Translations under genes and position numbers: made by a program
The notes under the pieces: model-generated
What the model was told of the DNA's origin: nothing
The model's database searches: none
The model's input: the letters and a program-made list of their open reading frames with translations, nothing else
Assembly: GCA_030689795.1 (NCBI GenBank)
Contig: JAUYEO010000083.1
Coordinates: forward strand, 1 to 14,618
Length of the DNA stretch: 14,618 bases
Origin: Desulfobacterales bacterium
GTDB lineage: Bacteria > Desulfobacterota > Desulfobacteria > Desulfobacterales > RPRI01
Reading direction: 5' to 3'
Shown: one piece after another, positions 7,654 through 14,576 of the stretch
How positions within the stretch are numbered: the stretch's first letter is position 1
Layout of the letters: each line of letters starts with the position of its first letter

Positions 7654-8976
7654 TCACCTGACCAGAATAATCCTTAAATCCATGACATTCGTATTTGTCG
7701 GCCCCGTAATAAAAAGGTCTCCAAGCTTCCTGAAAAAATTATATGAATCATTATCGGAAAGATATTGAAGCGGGTCTATTCCAATGACCGAGGCTCTCCC
7801 TAAAGTGGTCGAATCCGCAAAAGCCCCGGCCGCATCAGTCGGCCCGTCTGTTCCATCGGTTCCACCGCTCAGAACAACCGTATTTTCAAGTCCTGCAATC
7901 TCAAGGGCTGCGGCAAGGACAAATTCCTGGTTCCTTCCTCCCAGTCCTTTTCCTGTAACATTCACGGTAGTCTCTCCTCCTGAAATGATACATGCGGGTT
8001 TTGGAACAGGAAGGCCTGTTTTTACAATCTCTTTTGCTATTGCGCAGTGAAAATGAGCAGCCTCTTTCGTGTCTCCCTCTATCATGGATGAGAGCACAAC
8101 GGTATTATATTTCAAACTTTCAGCCTTCTGTTTTGCGGACTTTGTGGCCTCGATATTACTTCCGACAAGAAGATTACGGGTCTTTTCAAAAACCATATCT
8201 CCTGCTTTCGGTGTTTCAGGGATCTTACCCTTTGCCCCGCCGGTCAAATATTTTACTACTTTTCCGGGCAGTTTCCTGCTTAAATTATATTTTTTGATTA
8301 TTCCAAGGCAATCCTTATAGGTGCTCGAATCAAAAACCGTCGGGCCGGATGCTATGACATCAAGATCATCCCCGACGACATCTGAGAGAATCAGGGTAAC
8401 AAGTGTTGCGGGAAAGGCTGCTTTTGCAAGCCCTCCGCCCTTTACAAGAGAAGTGTGTTTCCGGATAGTGTTGATTTCATGAATGGTTGCCCCGCAGGAG
8501 ATAAGCTCTTTTATTGTATTCTGCTTGTCTCTCAGGGTCAACCCGGGCGCCGGAAATGGAAGAAGCGCGGAGCCGCCACCTGAAATAAGACAGATGACAA
8601 GGTCGTCTCTGCCTGCCTTCTTCGCCAGATCCAGCATCTTCGCTGCGCCGGCGCGCCCGTTTTCATCGGGAACGGGATGGCCAGCCTCAACAAGCTTCAC
8701 GTGTTTCAGGGAAGCAACATGGCCATACTTGACATTGACCATGCCTTCGGTGATTCGCTCCCCGAGAAGATCCTCAATGGCGGAAGACATGGGGGCGCCT
8801 GCTTTTCCCGCCCCGATTACAAATACATTGCCAAACTTGCCAAGATTATATTTCAAGCCACCGATCACCAGATAATTTTTTCTCCGGCGACAAAACCGCT
8901 TCACAGCGGCTTCAGGTTCAACTGCGGAAAGTCCTGCGTAAAAAATTCCGGAAGCGTGTTTGCGAAGCGTTTGCAC
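7654..8976 (-). CDS. gckA: Glycerate 2-kinase (GckA/MOFRL family)
   Basis: The 440-residue protein has the two-part layout of glycerate 2-kinases (DUF4147 plus MOFRL), which phosphorylate D-glycerate to 2-phosphoglycerate with ATP and feed lower glycolysis. Recognisable stretches are VFVIGAGKAGAPM (about 51-63), VEAGHPVPDENG (about 95-106), LISGGGSALLPFP (about 131-143), ILSDVVGDDLDVIASGPT, and the C-terminal CIISGGETTVNVTGKGLGGR with SGGTDGTDGPTDAAGA. The start is GTG at 8976, chosen because AGGAG lies 9 nt upstream and because it shares its G with the stop of the preceding gene (TAGTG), which implies translational coupling. Length is normal and nothing is missing. It lies in the run exported protein - gckA - DUF2156 - tex. 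Confidence 0.93.
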   Translation of the reverse strand: MQTLRKHASGIFYAGLSAVEPEAAVKRFCRRRKNYLVIGGLKYNLGKFGNVFVIGAGKAGAPMSSAIEDLLGERITEGMVNVKYGHVASLKHVKLVEAGHPVPDENGRAGAAKMLDLAKKAGRDDLVICLISGGGSALLPFPAPGLTLRDKQNTIKELISCGATIHEINTIRKHTSLVKGGGLAKAAFPATLVTLILSDVVGDDLDVIASGPTVFDSSTYKDCLGIIKKYNLSRKLPGKVVKYLTGGAKGKIPETPKAGDMVFEKTRNLLVGSNIEATKSAKQKAESLKYNTVVLSSMIEGDTKEAAHFHCAIAKEIVKTGLPVPKPACIISGGETTVNVTGKGLGGRNQEFVLAAALEIAGLENTVVLSGGTDGTDGPTDAAGAFADSTTLGRASVIGIDPLQYLSDNDSYNFFRKLGDLFITGPTNTNVMDLRIILVR

Positions 8977-9395
8977 TATTTTTTACTCCTGTTCAGCCGG
9001 GTAATGGCGTCTTTAAATGAAATATATTCACCGTCATTGCTGTAGCTTTTATACGGAGTTATTGACGGTTTCTTATTTACAAGCCTTGATATACCTTCCC
9101 GGAAAGTAAAAAATTTGTTTTCATCCTGCTGCGGCAATAAAGTATCCGGCACGGAAGATGTCGTTTCCTTATCAACAGCTTCGAACCTGTAGCCGTCTTT
9201 TTCAGGAATTACCCTCACCTTGATATTTATTTTCCCGCTTTCAGGTTGTCCGGCAATCCGGTTCACTGCTTCTTTGTTCAGTTTATCAAGCTCATCCACC
9301 CTCTTTTCAACCATCTCCCTGTTCCCGGCCCATAAGAATGATGATGCTGTTATTACAAAGAAAAAACCTATAATGCATGTCATAGCTTTTTTCAT
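8976..9395 (-). CDS. Small exported protein of unknown function, coupled to gckA
   Basis: I do not recognise this 139-residue protein. It begins with a clear Sec signal peptide (MKKAMTCIIGFFFVITASSFLWAG, cleavage probably near residue 23), without a lipobox cysteine. The mature part is charged and has two copies of a similar motif, FREGISRLVNKK (about 98-109) and FKDAITRLNRSKK at the C-terminus, separated by a Ser/Tyr-rich stretch. ATG 9395 has a perfect AGGAGG at 9405-9400, and a strong promoter lies just upstream, so it should be well expressed. Its stop codon overlaps the GTG of gckA by one base. Pairing of a periplasmic protein with a cytosolic glycerate kinase is not explained by the sequence. 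Confidence 0.8.
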   Translation of the reverse strand: MKKAMTCIIGFFFVITASSFLWAGNREMVEKRVDELDKLNKEAVNRIAGQPESGKINIKVRVIPEKDGYRFEAVDKETTSSVPDTLLPQQDENKFFTFREGISRLVNKKPSITPYKSYSNDGEYISFKDAITRLNRSKK

Positions 9396-9399
9396 AGTA

Positions 9400-9405
9400 C
9401 CTCCT
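9400..9405 (-). promoter_or_regulatory. Consensus ribosome-binding site of the small exported protein gene
   Basis: AGGAGG on the minus strand lies 4 nt upstream of ATG 9395; it fixes that start. Confidence 0.8.
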
Positions 9406-9418
9406 TTCTTTTGCCTGA

Positions 9419-9447
9419 TTTATACCATTCCCATTTTCCCCGGTCAA
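9419..9447 (-). promoter_or_regulatory. Sigma70-type promoter of the exported protein - gckA operon
   Basis: On the minus strand TTGACC (9447-9442) is followed by exactly 17 nt and TATAAA (9424-9419), 24 nt upstream of the start codon. A second TTGACA lies a little further upstream (about 9462-9457). This is the best promoter match in the window. Confidence 0.65.
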
Positions 9448-9498
9448 TCACCTATATGTCAAGTTAAGCCGATACAGCAATTCCCGGTGAACCGAAAC

Positions 9499-9540
9499 AG
9501 CGAGCGCATTTTCTGCTGCTTGCAGCGGAGTTAGCGAGCG
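9499..9540. repeat. AGCGAGCG direct repeat around a GCTGC hairpin
   Basis: AGCGAGCG occurs at 9499-9506 and 9533-9540. Between them GCTGC (9515-9519) and GCAGC (9522-9526) form a small perfect hairpin with a 2-nt loop. It lies upstream of the promoter of the minus-strand operon. Its role is unknown and it may be part of an intergenic repeat family. Confidence 0.4.
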
Positions 9541-9598
9541 AATTAAAAACAGACACTATTCTCTACGATTGATGTTTTTCATAAAAAGTCTAAATTTT

Positions 9599-9680
9599 AC
9601 CACGAAGGCCACGAAGAGCACGAAGAAAGAAATAGAATATATAATGTTTTCAATTTCGTGTACTTCGTGTTCTTCGTGGT
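9599..9680. repeat. Foldback repeat of CACGAAG words
   Basis: The left arm starts ACCACGAAGGCCACGAAGAG and the right arm ends ACTTCGTGTTCTTCGTGGT. Each arm is three copies of a 9-nt CACGAAGNN word, and the two arms are reverse complements with a few mismatches around an A/T-rich loop of about 25 nt. AAAAAGTC (about 9584) and GACTTTTT (about 9702) extend the symmetry outward. Similar CACGAAG/CTTCGTG intergenic repeats are, to my knowledge, scattered in many environmental bacterial genomes. It lies between divergent genes, so a terminator role is not needed here. Confidence 0.75.
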
Positions 9681-9726
9681 TTTATAATTATTACGCTTTT
9701 ACGACTTTTTACGATATCGTCAATAT

Positions 9727-9760
9727 AGGTATTGCATTAACAAAATAAAAAATGATACCT
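9727..9760. promoter_or_regulatory. Imperfect inverted repeat upstream of the helicase gene
   Basis: AGGTAT (9727-9732) and ATACCT (9755-9760) are complementary, and inside them CATT (9735-9738) pairs with AATG (9751-9754). It lies 54 nt upstream of the helicase start and could be an operator or a weak hairpin. I see no convincing -35/-10 pair for this gene. Confidence 0.3.
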
Positions 9761-9813
9761 GAAATCAGAAACTGCCGCTCTCTCTTTTAAAAACCCATAT
9801 TATAAGGTAGCTG

Positions 9814-11184
9814 ATGGAGATAATCGTAACAAACAACCTGAGACTTTCCGGAATTCCAACTCAGTTATATCAAATACTTACGGAAAGGCTTACACTATCA
9901 AACCCCAAATGGGTGGAAAATGAGAGAATGGGGCGCTGGAACAGGGGAACCCCCAGGATTCTGCGTTTATACGACAGAATAAGAGGGGGCGGGCTATGGA
10001 TTCCGAGAGGTTTTATGCGTCAGCTCATATTCCTCTGTAAACACCACGGAGTAGAATATAAAATAACAGACAAAAGGCGCTTGCTTCCTCCGGTTGATTT
10101 TAAATTCAACGGCTCATTGAAGCCATTCCAGGATCAGGCGGTCAAAGTCATGCTTTCCAAAGACTTCGGCACATTGAGCGCACCGACCGGAAGCGGCAAG
10201 ACCGTCATGGCGCTTTATATCATAGCGCAGCGGATGCAGCCTGCCTTGATAATAGTCCATACAAAAGAGCTTGCCTCCCAGTGGATCGAGAGGATTGAAA
10301 CATTTCTTGGAATTCCGAAAGAAGAGATAGGAACAATAGGCTCGGGCAAAAAAATAACCGGCGACAAAATAACCGTAGCCCTTGTTCAGTCCATTTACAA
10401 GTGCGTTGAAGAAGTATCTTTAAGTACCGGTTTCCTCCTGGTGGACGAATGCCACAGGACGCCCAGCAGAACATTCACCGATGCAGTCACCGGTTTTGAT
10501 TCGAAATATATGCTTGGATTGTCGGCGACACCCTGGCGCAGGGATAACCTGTCAAAGCTTATTTTCTGGCACCTTGGAGATGTCCGGCATGAAGTAGAAA
10601 AAGCCGGGCTGATCGAAACGGGAGATATAGTGCCTGCGGAAGTTGTTGTAAGGGAAACGGATTTCAGTCCATTTTTTGATCCCGTCAACGAATACAGCAG
10701 GATGCTCTCGGAGCTTACCTCAAATGACGGCAGGAATCATCTTATAGCATCTGATATTGCAAATGAAGTGAAAAATGGAACAGGAAGCTGCTGCCTGGTT
10801 CTGACGGACAGGAAAAAACACTGCGAGACACTCAGGGCGCTTCTCAAATTCAGGCATAAAATATCATCTGAACTGCTCACCGGAGACGTGCCGGATGCCG
10901 ACAGAAAAGAGGTCCTTGACCGCCTTAACAACGGAGAAATAAAAGTCCTTGTGGCCACAGGCCAGCTCGTCGGGGAAGGATTCGACTGCAAAAACCTCTC
11001 TACCCTTTTTATAGTCACACCCATAAAGTTCAGCGGGAGGGTGCTTCAGTATTTAGGAAGGGTCTTAAGGCCTGCTCCCGGCAAAAATAAAGCCGTTGTT
11101 TATGATTACGTTGATGTGAAAGTTGATATCTTGAAAGCGTCAGCCGCATCAAGGCAGAAAGTCTATGCCTTGTGGAAAGTTTAA
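9814..11184 (+). CDS. Superfamily 2 DEAD/DEAH-box helicase (XPB/SSL2-like)
   Basis: The 456-residue protein has a complete SF2 helicase core: Q-like LKPFQDQAV (102-110), Walker A APTGSGKT (123-130), DECH (211-214), SATP (237-240), and motifs GEGFDCKNL and QYLGRVLRP in the second RecA-like domain. The first ~95 residues (with NPKWVENERMGRWNRG, LWIPRGF and LCKHHGVEYKITD) are an N-terminal domain I associate with helicases of the COG1061 group, including those of the TOTE type; that match is from memory. It should be an ATP-driven DNA or RNA translocase. No nuclease, methyltransferase or primase gene is adjacent, so it stands alone. ATG 9814 has AAGG about 7 nt upstream. The gene converges on the LptA-fusion gene, with the foldback repeat between them. 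Confidence 0.88.
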   Translation: MEIIVTNNLRLSGIPTQLYQILTERLTLSNPKWVENERMGRWNRGTPRILRLYDRIRGGGLWIPRGFMRQLIFLCKHHGVEYKITDKRRLLPPVDFKFNGSLKPFQDQAVKVMLSKDFGTLSAPTGSGKTVMALYIIAQRMQPALIIVHTKELASQWIERIETFLGIPKEEIGTIGSGKKITGDKITVALVQSIYKCVEEVSLSTGFLLVDECHRTPSRTFTDAVTGFDSKYMLGLSATPWRRDNLSKLIFWHLGDVRHEVEKAGLIETGDIVPAEVVVRETDFSPFFDPVNEYSRMLSELTSNDGRNHLIASDIANEVKNGTGSCCLVLTDRKKHCETLRALLKFRHKISSELLTGDVPDADRKEVLDRLNNGEIKVLVATGQLVGEGFDCKNLSTLFIVTPIKFSGRVLQYLGRVLRPAPGKNKAVVYDYVDVKVDILKASAASRQKVYALWKV

Positions 11185-11249
11185 GGTTCACCATTTACTT
11201 TCTATTCCTATTTCGTATCCATCCGCAAACATTGTTTGGACACATGCTT

Positions 11250-11391
11250 GTTTCCAATCCGGAAATCGGCAATTTTGGGCAAGTTCAAGGAAATCAAGGG
11301 ATTGCGCGGAGGCATACGTAATGTATGCCGCACAAGTAATCCCGCAGATTGACACCGAGATCGCACAAAAGGGCCATTTCCGGATGGAAAC
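11250..11391. repeat. Complete 142-bp palindromic (MITE-like) foldback element
   Basis: The ends are imperfect terminal inverted repeats: GTTTCCAATCCGGAAATCGG on the plus strand and GTTTCCATCCGGAAATGGC on the minus strand, differing by one inserted base and a small shift. Inner arms GGGATT (11298-11303)/AATCCC (11338-11343) and GGCATAC (11311-11317)/GTATGCC (11323-11329) are all centred at about 11320, the midpoint of the whole element, so it is one large palindrome. A diverged half copy lies at 663-742. It has no coding capacity. The last base coincides with the stop codon of the LptA-fusion gene. It could act as a bidirectional terminator for the convergent genes. No target duplication is obvious. 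Confidence 0.8.
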
Positions 11392-12926
11392 TATTTCGGC
11401 CTTACCGTACTGCCTTCCCTTATTGAGTCTCCCGAGACTATTGAAGCTTCCGCACTGTCGTCGAAAACTCCGGTAATTTTAACTTCTCCGGTTTTAGCCC
11501 CTGGAACAAGGAATCTCTGTCCATGCATTCCGACAATCAAACTGTTTCCGAAAACCTCAAATGCCTTACCCGTGGCAACACCCATATTACTTCCGGAAGA
11601 TATGGCGATTTTATCCCCTGAAACCGAAGAGACATATCCTTTCCAGGACTCTCTCCTCATTATTTCGCATACCTTTTTCCCCGCTTCTCCGGCGATGTGC
11701 CCGAAAGCCTCTTTTAAAAAAGCAGACTCAATTTTCCCGGATTTTATGGATTCCATCTCGATCTCATCCGAATATTTTTTGTATGTAAAGCTTTCAGCAA
11801 GTAGCTTTGTGCCGGTTTCAACGTCAAGAACATCGACATGAACGGTCAGGCTTACCGCAGGATAGGAATCTTTCCACAGCAGAATGCCCCGCGATTCATC
11901 GCTGGTTTTTATATCGGTTATGGAACCGGTCATTATTGCAGTCAGCCCCAGTTTCCTCCCCGTTTCACAAAGTTTAAAACTATCTATGCCGCCGGATGAG
12001 AGCCTTGGAAGTTTTTCAAAATCTGAAGGGTAATTTTCGTCGTCATCCTTCATGATAATAAGGCCGGAACAGTTTCTCTGCAAAGCTCCTGCAAGATGGT
12101 TCCGGAGAGTTTCCTGAAAGTCAACCAAGGTATAAACCGTCCTGTTCTCAAAAACTGCCATTCCCATGCTCTTTCTCAGGCTTCCCGGAGCAACTTTCCC
12201 TCCCGAAGCAGTTTTCAGTTTCGCTTTTTCTATTACTGCCGGCGCATAAACAACATTCACAGGAGCAACAGGCGGAAGCTTATCGGCCTTTGCCTGAACA
12301 ACTGGCGCTTTTTCCTCTTTTAACACAACTCTCTCTTTTTCTTTTTTTACAGCCTCCTCTTTTGCCGGTGTTTTCTCTTTCGGGTACAGGATGGCATTCA
12401 CCTTCTTGTTTTTATCGCCTTCAACCTTAACCCGGCCGTCATTTCTGTAGATGGTTATTCTGGAGCCTGTGACTGAATTCTTCTGATCAAAAACCTTCGA
12501 ATTCTCTCCGGTTAAAACCACGATCATTGTTTTTGTATCGTATTCCGCCTGCTGTGCAAGCCCCATACCCTCTTCCGATTTTATTTCAACATTTCCGGTT
12601 GCAACAATCTTTTCAATCGATTCTGTAGTTCCTGGGGCTGCCTTACTTTCCGCGCTATCTTTATAATATATTTTCAGCCTGTCCGATTTGATGATAAAGT
12701 CACCCTGGGTTGCCTTCACATTCCCTATGAACTCGGCAAATTTGGCATCACTGTCCGAACTTAAGCTGTCTGCCGTAACATGAATTATTTCCTTCACCTT
12801 ATCTTTAGAAGGATTCATTTCCTGTGTAAAAGCAAAAGATGAAAAGAAAAATATTATAAAAAAAGAGAGTGTCAAAGAATACCGGGTTGGGAATGTAAAT
12901 TCGGGCAGCCTGATGTAACAGTCCAT
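11391..12926 (-). CDS. Exported LptA/OstA-domain protein fused to a FlgT/CsgG-like C-terminal region
   Basis: The 511-residue product starts with a signal peptide (hydrophobic stretch about 17-33, FAFTQE cleavage region). Residues about 47-180 are an LptA/OstA-type beta-jellyroll, with HVTADSLSSDSDAKFAEFIGNV, DRLKIYY, EKIVATGNVEI and the closing GSRITIYRNDGRVKVEG; this fold carries lipopolysaccharide across the periplasm. A Lys/Glu/Pro-rich linker (about 180-245) follows. The rest (GMAVFENRT.., LGLTAIMTGSITDI.., SLTVHVDVLDVETG.., and WKGYVSSVSGDKIAISSGSNMGV near 428) resembles CsgG/FlgT-type envelope proteins. The usual partners lptB, lptC and rpoN are not adjacent. ATG 12926 is preceded by AAGGA. 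The stop codon touches the foldback element, so the C-terminal end may have been altered by it. Confidence 0.8.
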   Translation of the reverse strand: MDCYIRLPEFTFPTRYSLTLSFFIIFFFSSFAFTQEMNPSKDKVKEIIHVTADSLSSDSDAKFAEFIGNVKATQGDFIIKSDRLKIYYKDSAESKAAPGTTESIEKIVATGNVEIKSEEGMGLAQQAEYDTKTMIVVLTGENSKVFDQKNSVTGSRITIYRNDGRVKVEGDKNKKVNAILYPKEKTPAKEEAVKKEKERVVLKEEKAPVVQAKADKLPPVAPVNVVYAPAVIEKAKLKTASGGKVAPGSLRKSMGMAVFENRTVYTLVDFQETLRNHLAGALQRNCSGLIIMKDDDENYPSDFEKLPRLSSGGIDSFKLCETGRKLGLTAIMTGSITDIKTSDESRGILLWKDSYPAVSLTVHVDVLDVETGTKLLAESFTYKKYSDEIEMESIKSGKIESAFLKEAFGHIAGEAGKKVCEIMRRESWKGYVSSVSGDKIAISSGSNMGVATGKAFEVFGNSLIVGMHGQRFLVPGAKTGEVKITGVFDDSAEASIVSGDSIREGSTVRPK

Positions 12927-13309
12927 TGATATTTCCTTAGGGCAAATATTTTCAATATGAAAATAATGCGATCTTTCATAATCTTATTAATCTGTTAAAT
13001 CAAATATAAATTTATCTTATCACAATCCTGAACAAGCTTCTAACAATTTTATCGCCTGGTCGAAAAATTAGCTTTATTTAAACAAGTGGAACCATTATCC
13101 GAGTTTGTATTCATATTGAAATCGATAAAAATGATCAACCTGCAAATAAGAGCAGGGATAAAGATAACATCCTGCTATACGTATAGCTTCCTGTACTACA
13201 CAAATCTTCAGCCTCGATTAATATGCAGGACTTCATCCGGCAATCCTGATAATGAATGGAAGTCGGCGTGTAAAATATAAAATTATTCCCCAAAGGTCGG
13301 TTAAATGCA
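12927..13309. other. Gene-free 383-nt stretch between the LptA-fusion and recombinase genes
   Basis: A/T-rich, with no gene I can support. It holds a 7-bp inverted repeat TATTTTC/GAAAATA (12947-12965) just upstream of the LptA-fusion ribosome-binding site, weak promoter-like TTGATT-17-TATGAA on the minus strand, and the palindrome described at 13174-13187. Confidence 0.5.
13152..13187. repeat. Perfect 14-bp palindrome with an adjoining hairpin downstream of the recombinase gene
   Basis: GCTATACGTATAGC (13174-13187) is self-complementary at every base. GCAGGGAT (13152-13159) and ATCCTGC (13169-13175) form an overlapping inverted repeat with one bulge. It lies about 120 nt past the recombinase stop, which makes it a candidate recombination or protein-binding site, but that is conjecture. 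Confidence 0.4.
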
Positions 13310-14149
13310 TTAATTTCCGTGCAGCACGTCCATCCATCTTATTGCTTCCGTGTCGGTGATTTTTCCCAAGTACATCTGCGTGGTTTTAATATCCCGGTGC
13401 CTGAGAAGGACCTTTGATACCACTTCCAGAGGGATGCCGTTACGGCTGGCATAGGTAGCCGAATATCGACGCAGATCATGGGGCCGAATTTGGAGTCCGA
13501 TCTTTTCGCCAAGCTTCCTAACCATAGATAACGCGGAAGAATAGCATATCAGGAAAATCCTGCTCTCAGGATCATGCTGACAGCCACGGACATATTCAGA
13601 CAGCCGCTTTGCGATTGATTCCGTCATAAAGGCAACTTCTATATCCTTTCCAGATTTAGGTTGCCGAATAATCAGCTTCCGGTCAGTGATATCCGTCACC
13701 CTGAGATTCAATACCTCGCCTATTCTCATGCCGCATCTTGCCTGAAGTTCCAAAATCAGCCTGTCCCTGATCTTTTTGCTCCGATAAATGATTTCATCAA
13801 CGCTTTCTTTGCTGATAATATCTTTCTGCTTCATCCTTGGACTTTTGAAAGCCTTGATCATGATCGAATCTTGGCAAGGATTCTTAATGGAATGTCTTTT
13901 TTCATTGATCAGGAAATTGAAGAATGCTTTCAACTGGGCATATCGCAATCTCCTGGTTGACTTGGCCGCATGCTCCGTTAAAGCTTCCAGAAACTGGTAG
14001 ATGTGATCAGGGGTGATGGCCTCCACATGACTATCTGTAAAATGATTATCGAGATGTTCAAGAAGGTAACGGTAGCTGTCCTTGGTTCTTTTCCTGTGGA
14101 TATTTTTCTGTGAGATTTGAAAAATGTGAATTGCGTCTCTTACTGTCAT
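13310..14149 (-). CDS. Tyrosine recombinase / site-specific integrase (XerC/D-like)
   Basis: The 279-residue protein has an N-terminal SAM-like core-binding domain (about 1-100) and a C-terminal catalytic domain. All active-site residues are present: R142 in ARCGMRIGEVLNL, Lys165 or Lys168 in QPKSGKD, H224 and R227 in RPHDLRR, H251 in LLRHRDIKTT and the nucleophile Y260 in QMYLG. It should cut and rejoin DNA at a specific pair of sites. The length fits a minimal XerC/D-type enzyme, not a large phage integrase with an arm-binding domain. ATG 14149 has a perfect AGGAGG 7 nt upstream. No tRNA, phage gene or second recombinase is in the window; it is divergent from hicBA. It may belong to an integrated element extending right, or be a solitary recombinase. 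Confidence 0.93.
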   Translation of the reverse strand: MTVRDAIHIFQISQKNIHRKRTKDSYRYLLEHLDNHFTDSHVEAITPDHIYQFLEALTEHAAKSTRRLRYAQLKAFFNFLINEKRHSIKNPCQDSIMIKAFKSPRMKQKDIISKESVDEIIYRSKKIRDRLILELQARCGMRIGEVLNLRVTDITDRKLIIRQPKSGKDIEVAFMTESIAKRLSEYVRGCQHDPESRIFLICYSSALSMVRKLGEKIGLQIRPHDLRRYSATYASRNGIPLEVVSKVLLRHRDIKTTQMYLGKITDTEAIRWMDVLHGN

Positions 14150-14189
14150 TGCCTGCCTCCTTTTTTTATAGACCTCTGGGGAAGCACAA

Positions 14190-14195
14190 ATTATA
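14190..14195 (-). promoter_or_regulatory. Candidate -10 element of the recombinase gene
   Basis: TATAAT on the minus strand, preceded by TG and about 40 nt upstream of the ATG. No good -35 box lies at the usual distance. Confidence 0.4.
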
Positions 14196-14290
14196 CAGGA
14201 TCATTAAAGGCAGGTATTCGGATTTTTGTTGTTGACTGTTATCCACAATCAGACAGGGTTAGGAAAAGCTACTGATTTTAAATGGTATTA

Positions 14291-14329
14291 TTGATAGATA
14301 TATTTCTTTCATTATTCTCGGAAATAATG
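14291..14329 (+). promoter_or_regulatory. Promoter and operator-like palindrome of hicBA
   Basis: TTGATA (14291-14296), 17 nt, then TATTCT (14314-14319) form a plausible sigma70 promoter. The -10 box lies within a perfect inverted repeat, CATTATT (14310-14316) and AATAATG (14323-14329) around CTCGGA. A palindrome over the -10 box is what an autoregulated toxin-antitoxin operon would show. Confidence 0.5.
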
Positions 14330-14369
14330 TATTATGATTCTTTAATAGCGATCTATATGGGGGTTAACA

Positions 14370-14576
14370 ATGGATTATAATATCGAATATGAACGTGAAG
14401 AAGATGGCCGTTGGATTGCCGAAGTAGCTGAGTTGCATGGAGTTATGGCGTACGGAGCAACTGCCGATGAAGCAATGACAAAAGTTGAGGCTCTTGCTTT
14501 ACGTGTTCTGGCAGAACGCCTTGAAATGGCAGAGTGTGGTCCGATGCCAATCAGCATTGCATTTGCGGCCGTATGA
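14370..14576 (+). CDS. hicB: HicB family antitoxin
   Basis: The 68-residue protein shows the HicB fold pattern: YNIEYEREEDGRWIAEVAELHGVMAYGATADEA followed by the helix MTKVEALALRVLAERLE. HicB antitoxins bind and inhibit the HicA RNase. This is the short form, which ends after the HicB fold without a C-terminal DNA-binding domain, so autoregulation, if any, would need the HicA complex or another factor. ATG 14370 has GGGGG 7 nt upstream. Its stop overlaps the hicA start (ATGA), so the two are translationally coupled, with antitoxin first, the reverse of the classical hicAB order but common for this group. Confidence 0.88.
   Translation: MDYNIEYEREEDGRWIAEVAELHGVMAYGATADEAMTKVEALALRVLAERLEMAECGPMPISIAFAAV

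Noticed and set aside
9599..9680. CRISPR array
   Set aside because: The units are 9-nt words without regular 20-40 nt spacers, no cas gene is near, and the two halves are inverted.
13086..13280. 64-codon plus-strand frame in the gene-free stretch
   Set aside because: No ribosome-binding site, atypical composition and no recognisable motif.
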